Shown: in pieces, positions 1 through 8,069 of the stretch
Layout: each line of letters begins with the position of its first letter
How positions within the stretch are numbered: the first letter of the stretch is position 1
Assembly: GCA_903913865.1 (NCBI GenBank)
Contig: CAIWMU010000036.1
Span: forward strand, 1 to 32,733
Direction of reading: 5' to 3'
DNA length: 32,733 nucleotides
From: an uncultured Verrucomicrobia subdivision 3 bacterium
GTDB taxonomy: Bacteria > Verrucomicrobiota > Verrucomicrobiia > Limisphaerales > UBA8199
Program-made: the position numbers and the translations under genes
Notes under the pieces: generated by a model
Databases searched by the model: none
Seen by the model: the letters and a program-made list of their open reading frames with translations, nothing else
What the model was told of the DNA's origin: nothing

Positions 1-8
1 CTACGATT

Positions 9-22
9 CAGACACTGGGGGA
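9..22 (+). repeat. Left terminal inverted repeat of the IS
   Basis: CAGACACTGGGGGA is repeated in inverted orientation at 2440-2453. Only eight bases of flank (ctacgatt) are present to its left, so the other half of the interrupted gene lies outside the window. Confidence 0.8.
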
Positions 23-108
23 GGGGCGTCTAAACCCTTGCAAAACGGGTCCAATTCGGGGGCCTGCCGGTCTGCGAGCCGGTTTTTCACCTTTTCCAAC
101 ATTTCTTC

Positions 109-137
109 TTGTCAATCTGTATCTCCTATAGTATAAA
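109..137 (+). promoter_or_regulatory. Sigma-70-like promoter of the IS genes
   Basis: TTGTCA at 109-114 and TATAAA at 132-137 are separated by exactly 17 bases, close to the standard vegetative promoter. The expected transcription start, about seven bases beyond the -10 box, is near 144, only a few bases before the GTG at 147. The first IS gene would therefore be translated from a leaderless or almost leaderless message. Confidence 0.6.
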
Positions 138-146
138 AGATGCAGA

Positions 147-542
147 GTGAACAACGACCCGTCCAGACTCCGCCAGCAACTCTGGCGTGCCTACGCATCC
201 GTGGCCAACACCCTGCGCCGCCTCCAGCGCTCCGAACCGATGGTCCCCGGCTCCTTCTACCTCCTCCGGCGCAAGTGCGGAAAGCCCAACTGCCGTTGCA
301 CCACCGGCCAACCGCACGCCAGCTATGTCCTGACCCGCAGTGAAGGGGGCAAGGACCGGCTTTACACCGTTCCCAAAGACCAGCGGGCTCAGGTCCGCAA
401 ATGGGCCGCCGAATACCGCCGCTATCAGCGCGCACGGGCCGTTTTGACCAAACGCCATATCCACATCCTGGGCCTGGTGGACCAGATGGCCCAGCCGCGG
501 CTCATGACCTGGCCGCAGAAAAAGGATGTGCCCCCTGCGTAA
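147..542 (+). CDS. DUF6788-like IS accessory protein
   Basis: This 131-residue basic protein matches what I know of the DUF6788 family. It has a VPGSFYLLRRKCGKPNCRC segment (around residues 33-51) with a C-G-K-P-x-C-x-C cluster that could bind a metal, followed by a threonine/arginine stretch and a helical tail. Such proteins are commonly encoded just upstream of, and overlapping, a DDE transposase, as here. Their biochemical role is not established as far as I know; a DNA-binding or regulatory helper is a guess. The start is GTG at 147, chosen because the conserved region lies in this frame; an ATG at 140 opens a different, shorter frame. The stop overlaps the transposase start by 17 bases, so coupled translation or a programmed shift is possible. 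Confidence 0.82.
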   Translation: MNNDPSRLRQQLWRAYASVANTLRRLQRSEPMVPGSFYLLRRKCGKPNCRCTTGQPHASYVLTRSEGGKDRLYTVPKDQRAQVRKWAAEYRRYQRARAVLTKRHIHILGLVDQMAQPRLMTWPQKKDVPPA

Positions 543-2193
543 CCTGAGCCTCATCGAACATCGTCCGAAGCGGGTGCTGGAAGCCTTCCGCCGGGGCGAG
601 TTTGACCAGATCGAGATCGTCGGCCAGGCTGACGAGAAGGAGTTTTTTGAACTGTGCTTCCGGGAGAAGTTGCTTGATGCCCTGGCCAGGGAGATGCCCA
701 CGGACCGGGAGAAGGAGGAAGTGCCGCGGTGGTTCGTCCTGTCGGCCAATCTCAGTTTGAAGCTGCACCTGGAAAACTCGTTCAAGGGTTTTGAGCGCGT
801 GGTGCAGTGCGGCGGATTGCTCTCGGCCCTGCCCCCGGAGATGGCGGCCAGGCATCTGGACACGCAGACCCAGCAGGTCCTCCTGGAGTGCCGCGGGTTC
901 AATGACAAGAACCATTACCCGCGCACCACGCCCTGCAATCACGATTTCCTGCGCAAGTATGTCAAAGATGTTTCCTCGGATAAATGGGCCGCCTGGTTTA
1001 ACGGGCCGGTGCAGCGCACTTTCCAGGCCCATGGTTTTTTTGACCCGGCCGGCGTTTTTATCGGCGATGGGAGCTATCTCTTCGTGCCCGACAATGCGGC
1101 CTACGAAGGTTCGGTGGTGATGTGGTTTGATGAGCACAACCACCCGGTGGAGTATGCCAAGCTCACCGTCCAGGAGCGGGGGCGGGCCCACCGCGAACGT
1201 TGCTACAAACTGGTCAGCCTGCTCCATCTGCGCGGGGACTGTTACGTTTACGCCGCGCTGGCGGTGGTTCCAGGCAACGATCACGAATGTCCGGTGCTCT
1301 ATGGGCTGGTCGAGCGGTTCGTCCAGGCGGTGGGCAAAGGCGTAATCAAACGCCTGATCCTGGACCGCGGGTTTGTGGATGGGAAAAACATCACCCGCTG
1401 CAAGCAGGAGTGGGGTATCGACGTGCTGCTGCCCATGAAGCGCAAGATGGATATTTGGAAGGACGCCTGGGCCCTGGGAAAGGAATGCCCCTGGCAGAAA
1501 GTGGCGGCGCCAGCACCTGAGCCCAGGCTGCCCCCAAGCCACCGCCCCGAAGCCATCGTCCGGCGGGAGCGCAAACGCCAAGAGACCCTGGCCTCCAACC
1601 AGGCCAAGGAACCGCCGCCCGATCCGGCCAGACTGCCGGTCGGCACGGAGGTCTGCCCCATCAAGGGATTCACCAGTTGGTCGGAGTGCGGCGTGCCCAT
1701 CAACGTCCTGCTCCAACGGGAAACCTACGCCGATGGCCATCGGGAGGAGTGGGCCTTGATGGATACCGCTGATTTTAGGGACCCCTGCCAACCCAGACAG
1801 CAGTACCAACTGCGCACCAAAATCGAGGAGCGGCATCGGATGTTGAAATGTTACCACGACTTGAGCCACTTTCACTCCCGCCACCTTAATGTCATCGTGG
1901 CTCAAGTCGTGTTCATTCTGCTGAGCTACACTCTGCGCCAATGGCAGCTTTGGAAGTGCCTGCAAGAGGAGTTGGCGGGCAAGACCCCGGGGCTGATGAG
2001 GTGCCAACTCAATGTTCACACTCAGAAGGTAGTCATCTACCACCAGAATGCCTACACTCGGATGCCCCTCATAACTTTCACCCGGGAACTGATGGAAATG
2101 GAGGCCGAGGCTCGCGCCAAAGCACTGCTCACGATCCGCCGGCTGGAGCAAAGTCTTCTGACGCCTCTGGAAAACTTGCGAGCCCCCCCATGA
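526..2193 (+). CDS. DDE transposase, IS4 superfamily
   Basis: The 555-residue protein catalyses cut-and-paste or copy movement of the IS through a DDE active site. Visible motifs are an aspartate in VFIGDGSY (about residue 185), a second in LILDRGFVDG (about 280) and the C-terminal YQLRTKIEERHRMLK segment near residue 428. The spacing in that last motif is exactly Y-x2-R-x3-E-x6-K, the signature of the IS4 superfamily. A proline- and arginine-rich insert (about residues 330-370) lies between the second Asp and the Glu, in the beta-strand insertion region of this fold. The frame is intact, so the copy may be active. It starts within the end of the DUF6788-like gene, and both would be driven by the promoter at 109-137. 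Exact IS family (IS1634-like or other) cannot be fixed from the sequence alone. Confidence 0.9.
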   Translation: MCPLRNLSLIEHRPKRVLEAFRRGEFDQIEIVGQADEKEFFELCFREKLLDALAREMPTDREKEEVPRWFVLSANLSLKLHLENSFKGFERVVQCGGLLSALPPEMAARHLDTQTQQVLLECRGFNDKNHYPRTTPCNHDFLRKYVKDVSSDKWAAWFNGPVQRTFQAHGFFDPAGVFIGDGSYLFVPDNAAYEGSVVMWFDEHNHPVEYAKLTVQERGRAHRERCYKLVSLLHLRGDCYVYAALAVVPGNDHECPVLYGLVERFVQAVGKGVIKRLILDRGFVDGKNITRCKQEWGIDVLLPMKRKMDIWKDAWALGKECPWQKVAAPAPEPRLPPSHRPEAIVRRERKRQETLASNQAKEPPPDPARLPVGTEVCPIKGFTSWSECGVPINVLLQRETYADGHREEWALMDTADFRDPCQPRQQYQLRTKIEERHRMLKCYHDLSHFHSRHLNVIVAQVVFILLSYTLRQWQLWKCLQEELAGKTPGLMRCQLNVHTQKVVIYHQNAYTRMPLITFTRELMEMEAEARAKALLTIRRLEQSLLTPLENLRAPP

Positions 2194-2268
2194 TCTCCAC
2201 GCCTGTGGTCCAGCGCATCTGAATCAAATCCCGAGGGAATCGGGCCGGCACCGGGGACTTCTTCTCAT

Positions 2269-3477
2269 TCATTGCGGCAGGAGATCCCCTGGCACCCCGT
2301 TGCTCGGCCCCCCCAGGCCGTGAGATCTGCCAGAGGCTGGCACGCCACTTCGGTTAGCAAACCACCAAAAAAAAGCCCCCCGACTCAGCTTGCTCGCCAG
2401 GGTTTCTATCCCACGTTCGCCAGACCGGGGTCGCCTCCTTCCCCCAGTGTCTGATTTGCAGCAGCTTCCCCCTTGTGGAATGTGCTTCAGACGCTCAAGA
2501 TTTATCTTGGACAAATTTGACCCTTCGTGGTTGTGCAAGATCGTCGCCCCATTTCTAAGCAGTTTTTGATACTCTGATTTGGGCTCGCACTTGTATGTGC
2601 TCGAGTGCACATGGTTGTTGGTTAAATCGGGCAAATCAGAGATCGCATCATAAACTTTCGGTGCTGGCTTCATCATTGGCCGCATCAACTCCAAGAGAGG
2701 CAGACAAAGCTCCGATGCTCCAGTAAAATTCGCACGCGCCTCGGTGTAGTGGGTCGGCTCAGGCCATCCCGGCAATCTGCCGGTTCTGGACGCGATAAAG
2801 AACGTTCTGAACCGGAGCTGAGGGATGCCATAGTGCCCCGCAAACAGGATTTTGTGTTCAACTTTATAGCCAAGGCTTTCGATCGCTCGGTATATTGCTT
2901 TGACCGTACCACCTTTGTCAAAACTGACGATTCCTGGAACGTTCTCAATCAGGAGCATTTTTGGATGAAGAGCCTCAGCAACTCGAAGATACTCCAGAAA
3001 CAAATGATTTCTGCGATCGCTTGTTGATCGTAAGGGTGCGTTGATGGAGAAGCCTTGGCAGGGAGGCCCCCCGGCGAGCAAATCGATTTCCCCCTTCTTG
3101 AGACCCGACTGTTGGAGTATGTCGTCCGGGTCCAAGTCACGAATATCCTTACACGAGCAAACTGTGTTGGCGTGATTTCTTCTAAAGGTGGATGCATAGA
3201 CAGGCTCAAGCTCCGAGGCGTAGATCGGAGTGAATCCAGCCATCTCGAGTCCACATGAGAGGCCGCCAGCTCCAGCAAACAGATCAACAAAGTAGAGCCT
3301 CTCCCGACCGCTGTTAACCTTGGCAGGATACCCGGCAGGGTTTTCGCGTAGTATGAGATTGTCGTTTTGAGACTGAACCTCGGTGGAATTTGCGGTGCTT
3401 GAGCGGTTGACCACACGGGATCGATAGGTGCCCTTGCTTCGATGTTCTACTTTTGGAGTTTTTGGTTTCTTCTTCAT
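2269..3477 (-). pseudogene. C5-cytosine DNA methyltransferase, 3' end cut off by the IS
   Basis: Only 3477 down to 2454 is native; the rest of the open frame to 2269 is IS sequence. The first 341 residues contain motif I (DLFAGAGG), motif IV with the catalytic Cys (GGPPCQGFS), motif VI (ENV) and motif VIII (QLRFRTFFIA), then the start of the target-recognition region ending at HIPQGGS. Motifs IX and X, needed to complete the cofactor and DNA-binding fold, are missing, so methylation activity is most unlikely. I chose the ATG at 3477 (MKKKPK...) with AGGGG upstream; a TTG at 3528 gives 17 more residues and is less likely. The N-terminal 60 residues are basic and low in complexity, as in some restriction-system methylases. 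No restriction endonuclease gene is recognisable within the window; it could lie to the left. Confidence 0.85.
2440..2453 (-). repeat. Right terminal inverted repeat of the IS
   Basis: TCCCCCAGTGTCTG is the exact reverse complement of bases 9-22. It marks the junction where the methyltransferase coding sequence stops being native and reads into IS sequence. Confidence 0.8.
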
Positions 3478-4126
3478 CGCGCTCAGTTGCCCCTGAAGTT
3501 GATAAGGGTGAGTCTGCAAAGAAAGCAAATCACGCTTGGACAGCCATCATGGAGGCCCCCCTGCCCTGCCAAAAGGTGCAGGCCATCCGCCCATTTGCAC
3601 CTTACGTTTCTCACTACTAGATAGTCTGCCGAGTCCATGCGTTTGAACGACCGGTTGGCGCGAAACCGTGCGCCGCTTTGCAAAGGACCCGCCTCGCGTC
3701 CAGGTCGGTTGCGTCTCGCGCCACGACCTGTGTCAGGACCGATGCTCGAATCAAGGTCGCCGATGGGTGCATCCTCGCGGTGTCTCAGACTGCGCTCCTG
3801 GAGGCTGACAGGGCTGCCTGGCATCGCAAGAGGACGCAGGCGGTGTCGCCGCAACTCTGGTAGGATTGTGGTGCGAATCAGGGACATATCCGAGGGCTAA
3901 GTCTTATGTGTTTGCGGCCTGTGCGCAAGGGCTATTCGAAAAAATGCAGCGTTTCGCGCCTGGCCAGAGATAGCTCACGTCGCCCTTAAGATCGCTGTCG
4001 TCCCGATCCGCGTTCGCGTATTGGAACTACGATGCCGCTACTACCTCGCCTCACTCTCCAATGTGGAATAGCGCCTAGCAATGTCATCCGCCTCCGACCC
4101 GCATCGTTCTTGCGAGTCAACGCATC
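3478..4126. other. About 650 bases without a recognisable gene
   Basis: Open frames of up to 134 codons cross this stretch on both strands, but none shows a known motif, a hydrophobic segment or a good start site, and their arginine- and serine-rich products look like translated GC-rich noncoding DNA. The region separates the truncated methyltransferase from the glucanase pair and should hold the methyltransferase promoter. I see no RNA gene or repeat in it. It may be decayed remains of a restriction-modification locus, but this is a guess. Confidence 0.4.
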
Positions 4127-4501
4127 TCACCGGTTGCCCCCGGGCCCGGGAATGTCAATAGCACCGGGCATCGGCCTTGTTGGGCTGGGCCGCCCGGGAA
4201 TGGGATCCCCGCCGGTGTCAACAGCAGCAGAACCGCTCTTTTTACGCAGGGCGATGAGAACGGCGATTGTCCACGTGGGAGCAAGGTTCGCTATTGGGAC
4301 CACCTCCAGCAGGAAAGATGGCAGGAAAGCGATGTGCCAGCCAATGAGCAATGTCAGACCCAGACAGACTGCCACATCCAGAAAATCATTGAAGGGGGAA
4401 AGGAACCCCTCGCCGAAGAACATCGGGAACACGATCTGCACAAGATCGGCACAAATCGCCACAACGAGTGCCATGGACCTTTGTTGTTTGCTCGCAGCCA
4501 T
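4127..4501 (-). CDS. Small integral membrane protein, unknown function
   Basis: I do not recognise a named family. The product of about 124 residues has three hydrophobic stretches: residues about 11-28 (around VVAICADLVQIVFPMFF), about 38-60 (LDVAVCLGLTLLIGW) and about 70-85 (PTWTIAVLIAL). A short basic stretch (RKK) and a proline/glycine-rich tail of about 35 residues follow. It lies directly downstream of the GH16 gene: a GTG at 4507 overlaps that gene's TGA as GTGA, and an ATG lies two codons later at 4501. I list the ATG, but the GTG would give classic start-stop coupling. Function cannot be inferred from the neighbour, although co-translation is likely. Confidence 0.65.
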   Translation of the reverse strand: MAASKQQRSMALVVAICADLVQIVFPMFFGEGFLSPFNDFLDVAVCLGLTLLIGWHIAFLPSFLLEVVPIANLAPTWTIAVLIALRKKSGSAAVDTGGDPIPGRPSPTRPMPGAIDIPGPGGNR

Positions 4502-4503
4502 AA

Positions 4504-6110
4504 TCACTCACTTATCCGCACCACCCTCAAAAACCCGCTCGAGGAGGCCAGCCCCATGGAACCTCCGGAGATGCCCCCATTTCCACTGATGTTCGTCAGC
4601 ACCGTCCAGGCCGGGTCGGAAAGGCGGGACTTCCAGCGCAGTTGATATGGGGAGTCGAGATAGGAAACAAAACCAATGTTCAGGTCGTTGCCGCTGCGAC
4701 TGGCAGAAACAGGCACGGCAAACTCCCCACCCCCACCGCGACTGAGACTCAAATCATCGAAATAAACCGCCCCATTGGCCGTCGCGGGTTGACGAAAGAC
4801 AATCTGGCAACTCGCGGTGCTTGTCCCAACCGGGGCAACCAGCCTGGCAACAGATCCAGTCACCGCCGATGTTGCGGGATTCAATTGATTGGTCACCGCA
4901 AGCCTGAGCCATACCCCGGGAGGAGTCGAGTTGGTGATGAACGCAGTCCGGTAAAGCCCAAGAACGGTCGAGGAAGCGTTACGAAACGACACCTCCATCC
5001 ATGCCGCATTCCCGATCGCGATCTGGTCTGATACCGGGGTCATCATCCAGGTCCGTGCGGTAAAACTCTGTCCCGGCACCACCGGGATGTCCTGCCGGAT
5101 GCCGGACAAATTCAAACCGCCTGTGAACTGGCCGTAGAGTTTGAGAGAGTCCACCCCCGACCTGACCAGTGACCCGTTGGTCTGGGCAAGTTGAACATTG
5201 CTGATTGCGTTGCCGAAAGCCGTCCAACCGGAAAGGCTGTTGGACTCGAAACCGGGGTTCAGCAGGGCGTTGGTCCCGGATGCAGGCAGGTTGGTGGGAG
5301 CATAGACCCGCACATAGTCCACCACCATGCGGACGGGAAAGGTTGTTGTGGCGTTCGGACTCCCGGGCCAGTTGCCCCCCACAGCAAGATTCAGAATGAT
5401 GAACTCCGGTTGTGAGAATACCCACGTTGTGCTCTGGGGAAGATTCGCTGGATTGACCCTGAAATACTGCTGACCATCCACCAGCCACCTGATCAGATTC
5501 GTGGTCCATTCGACCGCATAGACATGAAAATCATCCGCGAACGCCACACCACCCGGAAGGCGCCTTTCTCCGCCGATGCCACCCCCCCCGAATACCCCGG
5601 ACCATGGATCGTGCCCTTGACCGTGTTGGTGTCAGAGCCAACGTTTTCCATGATGTCGATCTCGCCGCAGGTTGGCCAACTGACCGACGTGATGTTTGTT
5701 CCCAGCATCCAGAAGGCGGGCCAGATTCCCTGCCCCCGTGGGATCTTGATCCGTGACTCGATCCGCCCATACCTCCACGACACCTTCCCCTGCGTTTTGA
5801 TCCGTGCCGAAGTGAAGGCACTCCCCAGATAACTTTCCTGCCGGGCTTCAATCACCAGCTGCCCATTTTCGACCCGGATGTTGTTGGTGCGGGCGGTGTA
5901 ATATTCGAGTTCGTTGTTGCCCCAGCCGCCACTCCCGGTGCCAGTGTCATGAGCCCACCTGGCTGGATCGGGAGAGCTGCCATTCACCTGACTGAATTCA
6001 TCCGCCCAAATCAGCGACCACCCCGGCGTCTCCTGCGCAACGGCATGAAGGCGAAGCAGGAATGAACAAAAAAGAACCGCGACAGCCTTTAACGTTGCCT
6101 GCTTTGTCAT
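4504..6110 (-). CDS. Secreted GH16 beta-glucanase (laminarinase type), frameshifted
   Basis: A signal peptide (MTKQATLKAVAVLFCS... to about residue 26) leads into a GH16 catalytic domain that cuts beta-1,3- or mixed-linkage glucans outside the cytoplasm. The active-site motif GEIDIMEN is present, with E150 (nucleophile), D152 and E155 (acid/base), and WRYGRIESRIKIPRGQGIWPAFWML-like text (split here: YGRIESRIKIPRG, GIWPAFWMLG) fits the family. The first frame loses homology after HGPGYSGG. A second frame, open from 5547 to 4504, carries on with FADDFHVYAVEWT and DYVRVYAP, then a carbohydrate-binding-like domain (NPGFESNSLSGW) and a C-terminal domain ending in FLRVVRI. Adding one G to the 8-G run (plus-strand C run 5582-5589) joins both frames through SGGGGIGGERRLPGGVAF. 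The gene is thus either a sequence error or a recent one-base lesion. Confidence 0.85.
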
Positions 6111-6183
6111 TGGTGCCTCACAAAATCCGCTGTGAACGGGGTTGGATTGATACCGTGCGAACCAAAAACTTAAGCTCTCCCCC

Positions 6184-6357
6184 TTAGTGCCCCGTGGCTC
6201 CTCCCGGCAGCCACTTGCTTACAAAATAGAGAATCACCAGCAGCGAGAATCCGATCCCCAGACTCCAGGCAATCAGCTTTTTCTCGATAGGGAGCAGCGG
6301 CTCATACTCCTGCCGCATTTTCTCCATTTCCTCACCGATCTTAGGTTGCTCATCCAT
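6184..6357 (-). CDS. 57-residue single-span membrane protein
   Basis: A short gene starts with ATG at 6357 (MDEQPKIGEEMEKMRQEYEP) and ends with TAA at 6184-6186. The N-terminal 28 residues are charged and probably helical; residues about 31-49 (AWSLGIGFSLLVILYFVSKW) form one transmembrane helix, and the tail is LPGGATGH. It follows the YeiH-type transporter by 47 bases on the same strand, so it may be co-transcribed and could be an accessory subunit of that transporter, but nothing in the sequence proves a partnership. The regular codon use and the clean helix make it a convincing gene despite its size. I do not recognise the family. Confidence 0.7.
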   Translation of the reverse strand: MDEQPKIGEEMEKMRQEYEPLLPIEKKLIAWSLGIGFSLLVILYFVSKWLPGGATGH

Positions 6358-6404
6358 AAATCAATCTCCCAACAGGACCATGCCCCCATGCCATCCCTGG
6401 CGCC

Positions 6405-8018
6405 TCAGTGCACAATCGGCGGATGCACCCCGCCGAAGAACAGCCAGGAAATCACCAGGCCAAACCAGATGATGAATCCAAACAGGCCCACCACATAAAC
6501 TGCCGCAAGCCTCCCGATGCCCTCCTCCCATAGCTTCCTGAAATTGGAAACCACCCCGATTGTGAAAAACGTCAGGCAAAAGAACAGAACGCGGAACACA
6601 TTTGACTGGTCGGTGGCGAGCCTCGCCGGGCCGGGCCTTGTTTCCTGCTTTGTCTCCGCGACCTTCGAAACCGTCACCTGACCGGTCGCTGGATCTTCGG
6701 TGCGGATTTCCTTCATCACGGGCACCATCTCCATCTTCTCCTTACCCGTTGTGGGATCGGTTACTTTCTGTTCCTTTGTCACCGGGACCGTCACGCTGGA
6801 CTTGACCATGGATGGCCAGGCAATCCCCAGCCCCAGAAAGATGAGGAAGGTAAGCAGGTAACCGATCACGAACTTGGGAAAACGCTGCCAGATCTCTATC
6901 ACCCGGACCTTGTCCCCTTCCCGCTTTTCGATGTAGTTGGCCCAGATGTAGGCGAGCACAAAAGCCCAGATGCCGATGAAGATGTCTATAAACACCTTGA
7001 TGCTGGTGGCGGTATTGAGAATCCAGTCCTTCTCATAGAAAACCCCGTTGGCTGCCGCCTTGGCCAGAATCAGGGCATCGGTGACCGCACCGGCCGCCGT
7101 GGCCGCCCCATCTGTTTTCACCGCCAATCCCATCCAGGCCCCTGCGACCAGAGGTTCCTGCCAGAGAAATGCCTGAGCCAGAAAAGGGAGCAGCAAAAGC
7201 TCCACCACCGCAAACACAACCACCAGCGATGACACCATGATGGGCACAATCGGCCGGGCCCGGATCGCCCCGCCCGTGGCGATCGCGGCGGAGACACCGC
7301 AGATCGAAATCCCGGAGGCCAGCGGCGCGGCCCACTCGCGGTTGAACTTGAAAAACTTTCGGGCGATGTAATACATCACCGCCCAGTAGATCAGATAGGC
7401 CTCAACGATCGCACAAAATCCACGGAACATGATCCCCCAGGCCAGCCCGGAATTTTCCAGGGCCTTGATTCCCACCCCTGCACCCATGATCACAATCGCC
7501 GTCTTCACAAACAGTTCCGGCCGGACCGCCTCCTTCAGAAGGGCCGCCAGCCGGGGAAAGAAATTTCCAATCGCCAACCCGGCAAGGAGTGCCAGAACAA
7601 ACCCGGCCTCCCCGGTCAGTTTGAGCGACCAGGTGATCCCGAACTTTTTCAACTCCGCCGGAGTGGTTGCCGCGATGTTCGCCTGGCTCCCCAGAAGGTG
7701 GCAGGCAAAGGTGATCCCGAACACGAGCGTGAATGCGATGACAAACTTCCGGGTGCAGCCCCCGAGCAACCAGTTGCCTGTTCCAATCACGACCCCCATG
7801 AACAGGAAGGTTGAGAGCACTGAAACCCCGGCGGACATCCACTTGAACGCGCCCGACACAGGGGTGATCGCCTTCGAGATGTCGGTCCATACACCCACTT
7901 TGGCCCCGAAGCCGAGGAGGTCCGTCCCCGCAAAAACTCCAAGCGACAACAGGAAAACCGCGACGCCGGTCCACAATGCGAGCCAATCCTCACTGATCAA
8001 AGGTTTTCGCCCAGTCAT
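6405..8018 (-). CDS. YeiH/UPF0324-family putative sulfate or sulfite exporter
   Basis: The 537-residue protein has about ten to twelve membrane helices and the family's typical segments: GLAIGNFFP, KTAIVIMGAGVGIKALE, SGISICGVSAAIATGGAIRA and VKTDGAATAAGAVTDALILA. The family (PSE, formerly conserved hypothetical 698) is annotated as putative sulfate exporters, with little direct proof. It is much longer than the usual 330-360 residues. There is an extra N-terminal region of about 130 residues with additional helices, and a soluble insertion around residues 405-465. The insertion contains two imperfect copies of a TDPTTGKEKMEMVPVMKE / TEDPATGQVTVSKVAETK motif. It lies 51 bases downstream of the sulfite reductase gene on the same strand, which supports a role in moving a sulfur oxyanion. 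Direction of transport and substrate remain inferred. Confidence 0.85.
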   Translation of the reverse strand: MTGRKPLISEDWLALWTGVAVFLLSLGVFAGTDLLGFGAKVGVWTDISKAITPVSGAFKWMSAGVSVLSTFLFMGVVIGTGNWLLGGCTRKFVIAFTLVFGITFACHLLGSQANIAATTPAELKKFGITWSLKLTGEAGFVLALLAGLAIGNFFPRLAALLKEAVRPELFVKTAIVIMGAGVGIKALENSGLAWGIMFRGFCAIVEAYLIYWAVMYYIARKFFKFNREWAAPLASGISICGVSAAIATGGAIRARPIVPIMVSSLVVVFAVVELLLLPFLAQAFLWQEPLVAGAWMGLAVKTDGAATAAGAVTDALILAKAAANGVFYEKDWILNTATSIKVFIDIFIGIWAFVLAYIWANYIEKREGDKVRVIEIWQRFPKFVIGYLLTFLIFLGLGIAWPSMVKSSVTVPVTKEQKVTDPTTGKEKMEMVPVMKEIRTEDPATGQVTVSKVAETKQETRPGPARLATDQSNVFRVLFFCLTFFTIGVVSNFRKLWEEGIGRLAAVYVVGLFGFIIWFGLVISWLFFGGVHPPIVH

Positions 8019-8069
8019 AAATCAATAAAAATTAAACCTATCTAACGTGTTGACACTTCACAATTCTGC

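Larger units (their letters stand above)
9..2453 (+). mobile_element. Complete IS element (IS4-superfamily type) carrying a DUF6788-like gene and a DDE transposase
   Basis: The element is bounded by matching 14-bp terminal inverted repeats beginning CAGACACTGGGGGA at the left end and the reverse complement TCCCCCAGTGTCTG at the right end; similarity continues imperfectly inward. It holds a promoter, a short first gene and a long transposase whose frames overlap by 17 bases. The 260 bases after the transposase stop hold no gene that I can see and run to the right repeat. Flanking bases are ...GATT on the left and ATTT... on the right, so a 3-bp ATT target duplication is possible but the tip position is uncertain by one or two bases. 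The right end lies within a methyltransferase reading frame, which the element truncates. The family assignment rests on the Y-R-E-K motif of the transposase; I cannot name the IS. Confidence 0.88.

Noticed and set aside
502-2151. Open frame of 549 codons opposite the transposase
   Set aside because: The sense strand has the DDE and Y2R3E6K motifs; the antisense product has no recognisable domain.
3590-3630. ACTA-rich near-palindrome upstream of the methyltransferase, like a controller-protein box
   Set aside because: Only part of a GACT/AGTC pattern is present and there is no controller gene nearby.
3483-3887. Minus-strand frame of 134 codons upstream of the methyltransferase
   Set aside because: It overlaps the methyltransferase start and has Arg/Ser-rich text without motifs. 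A restriction or Vsr endonuclease was considered, but no such motif is present.
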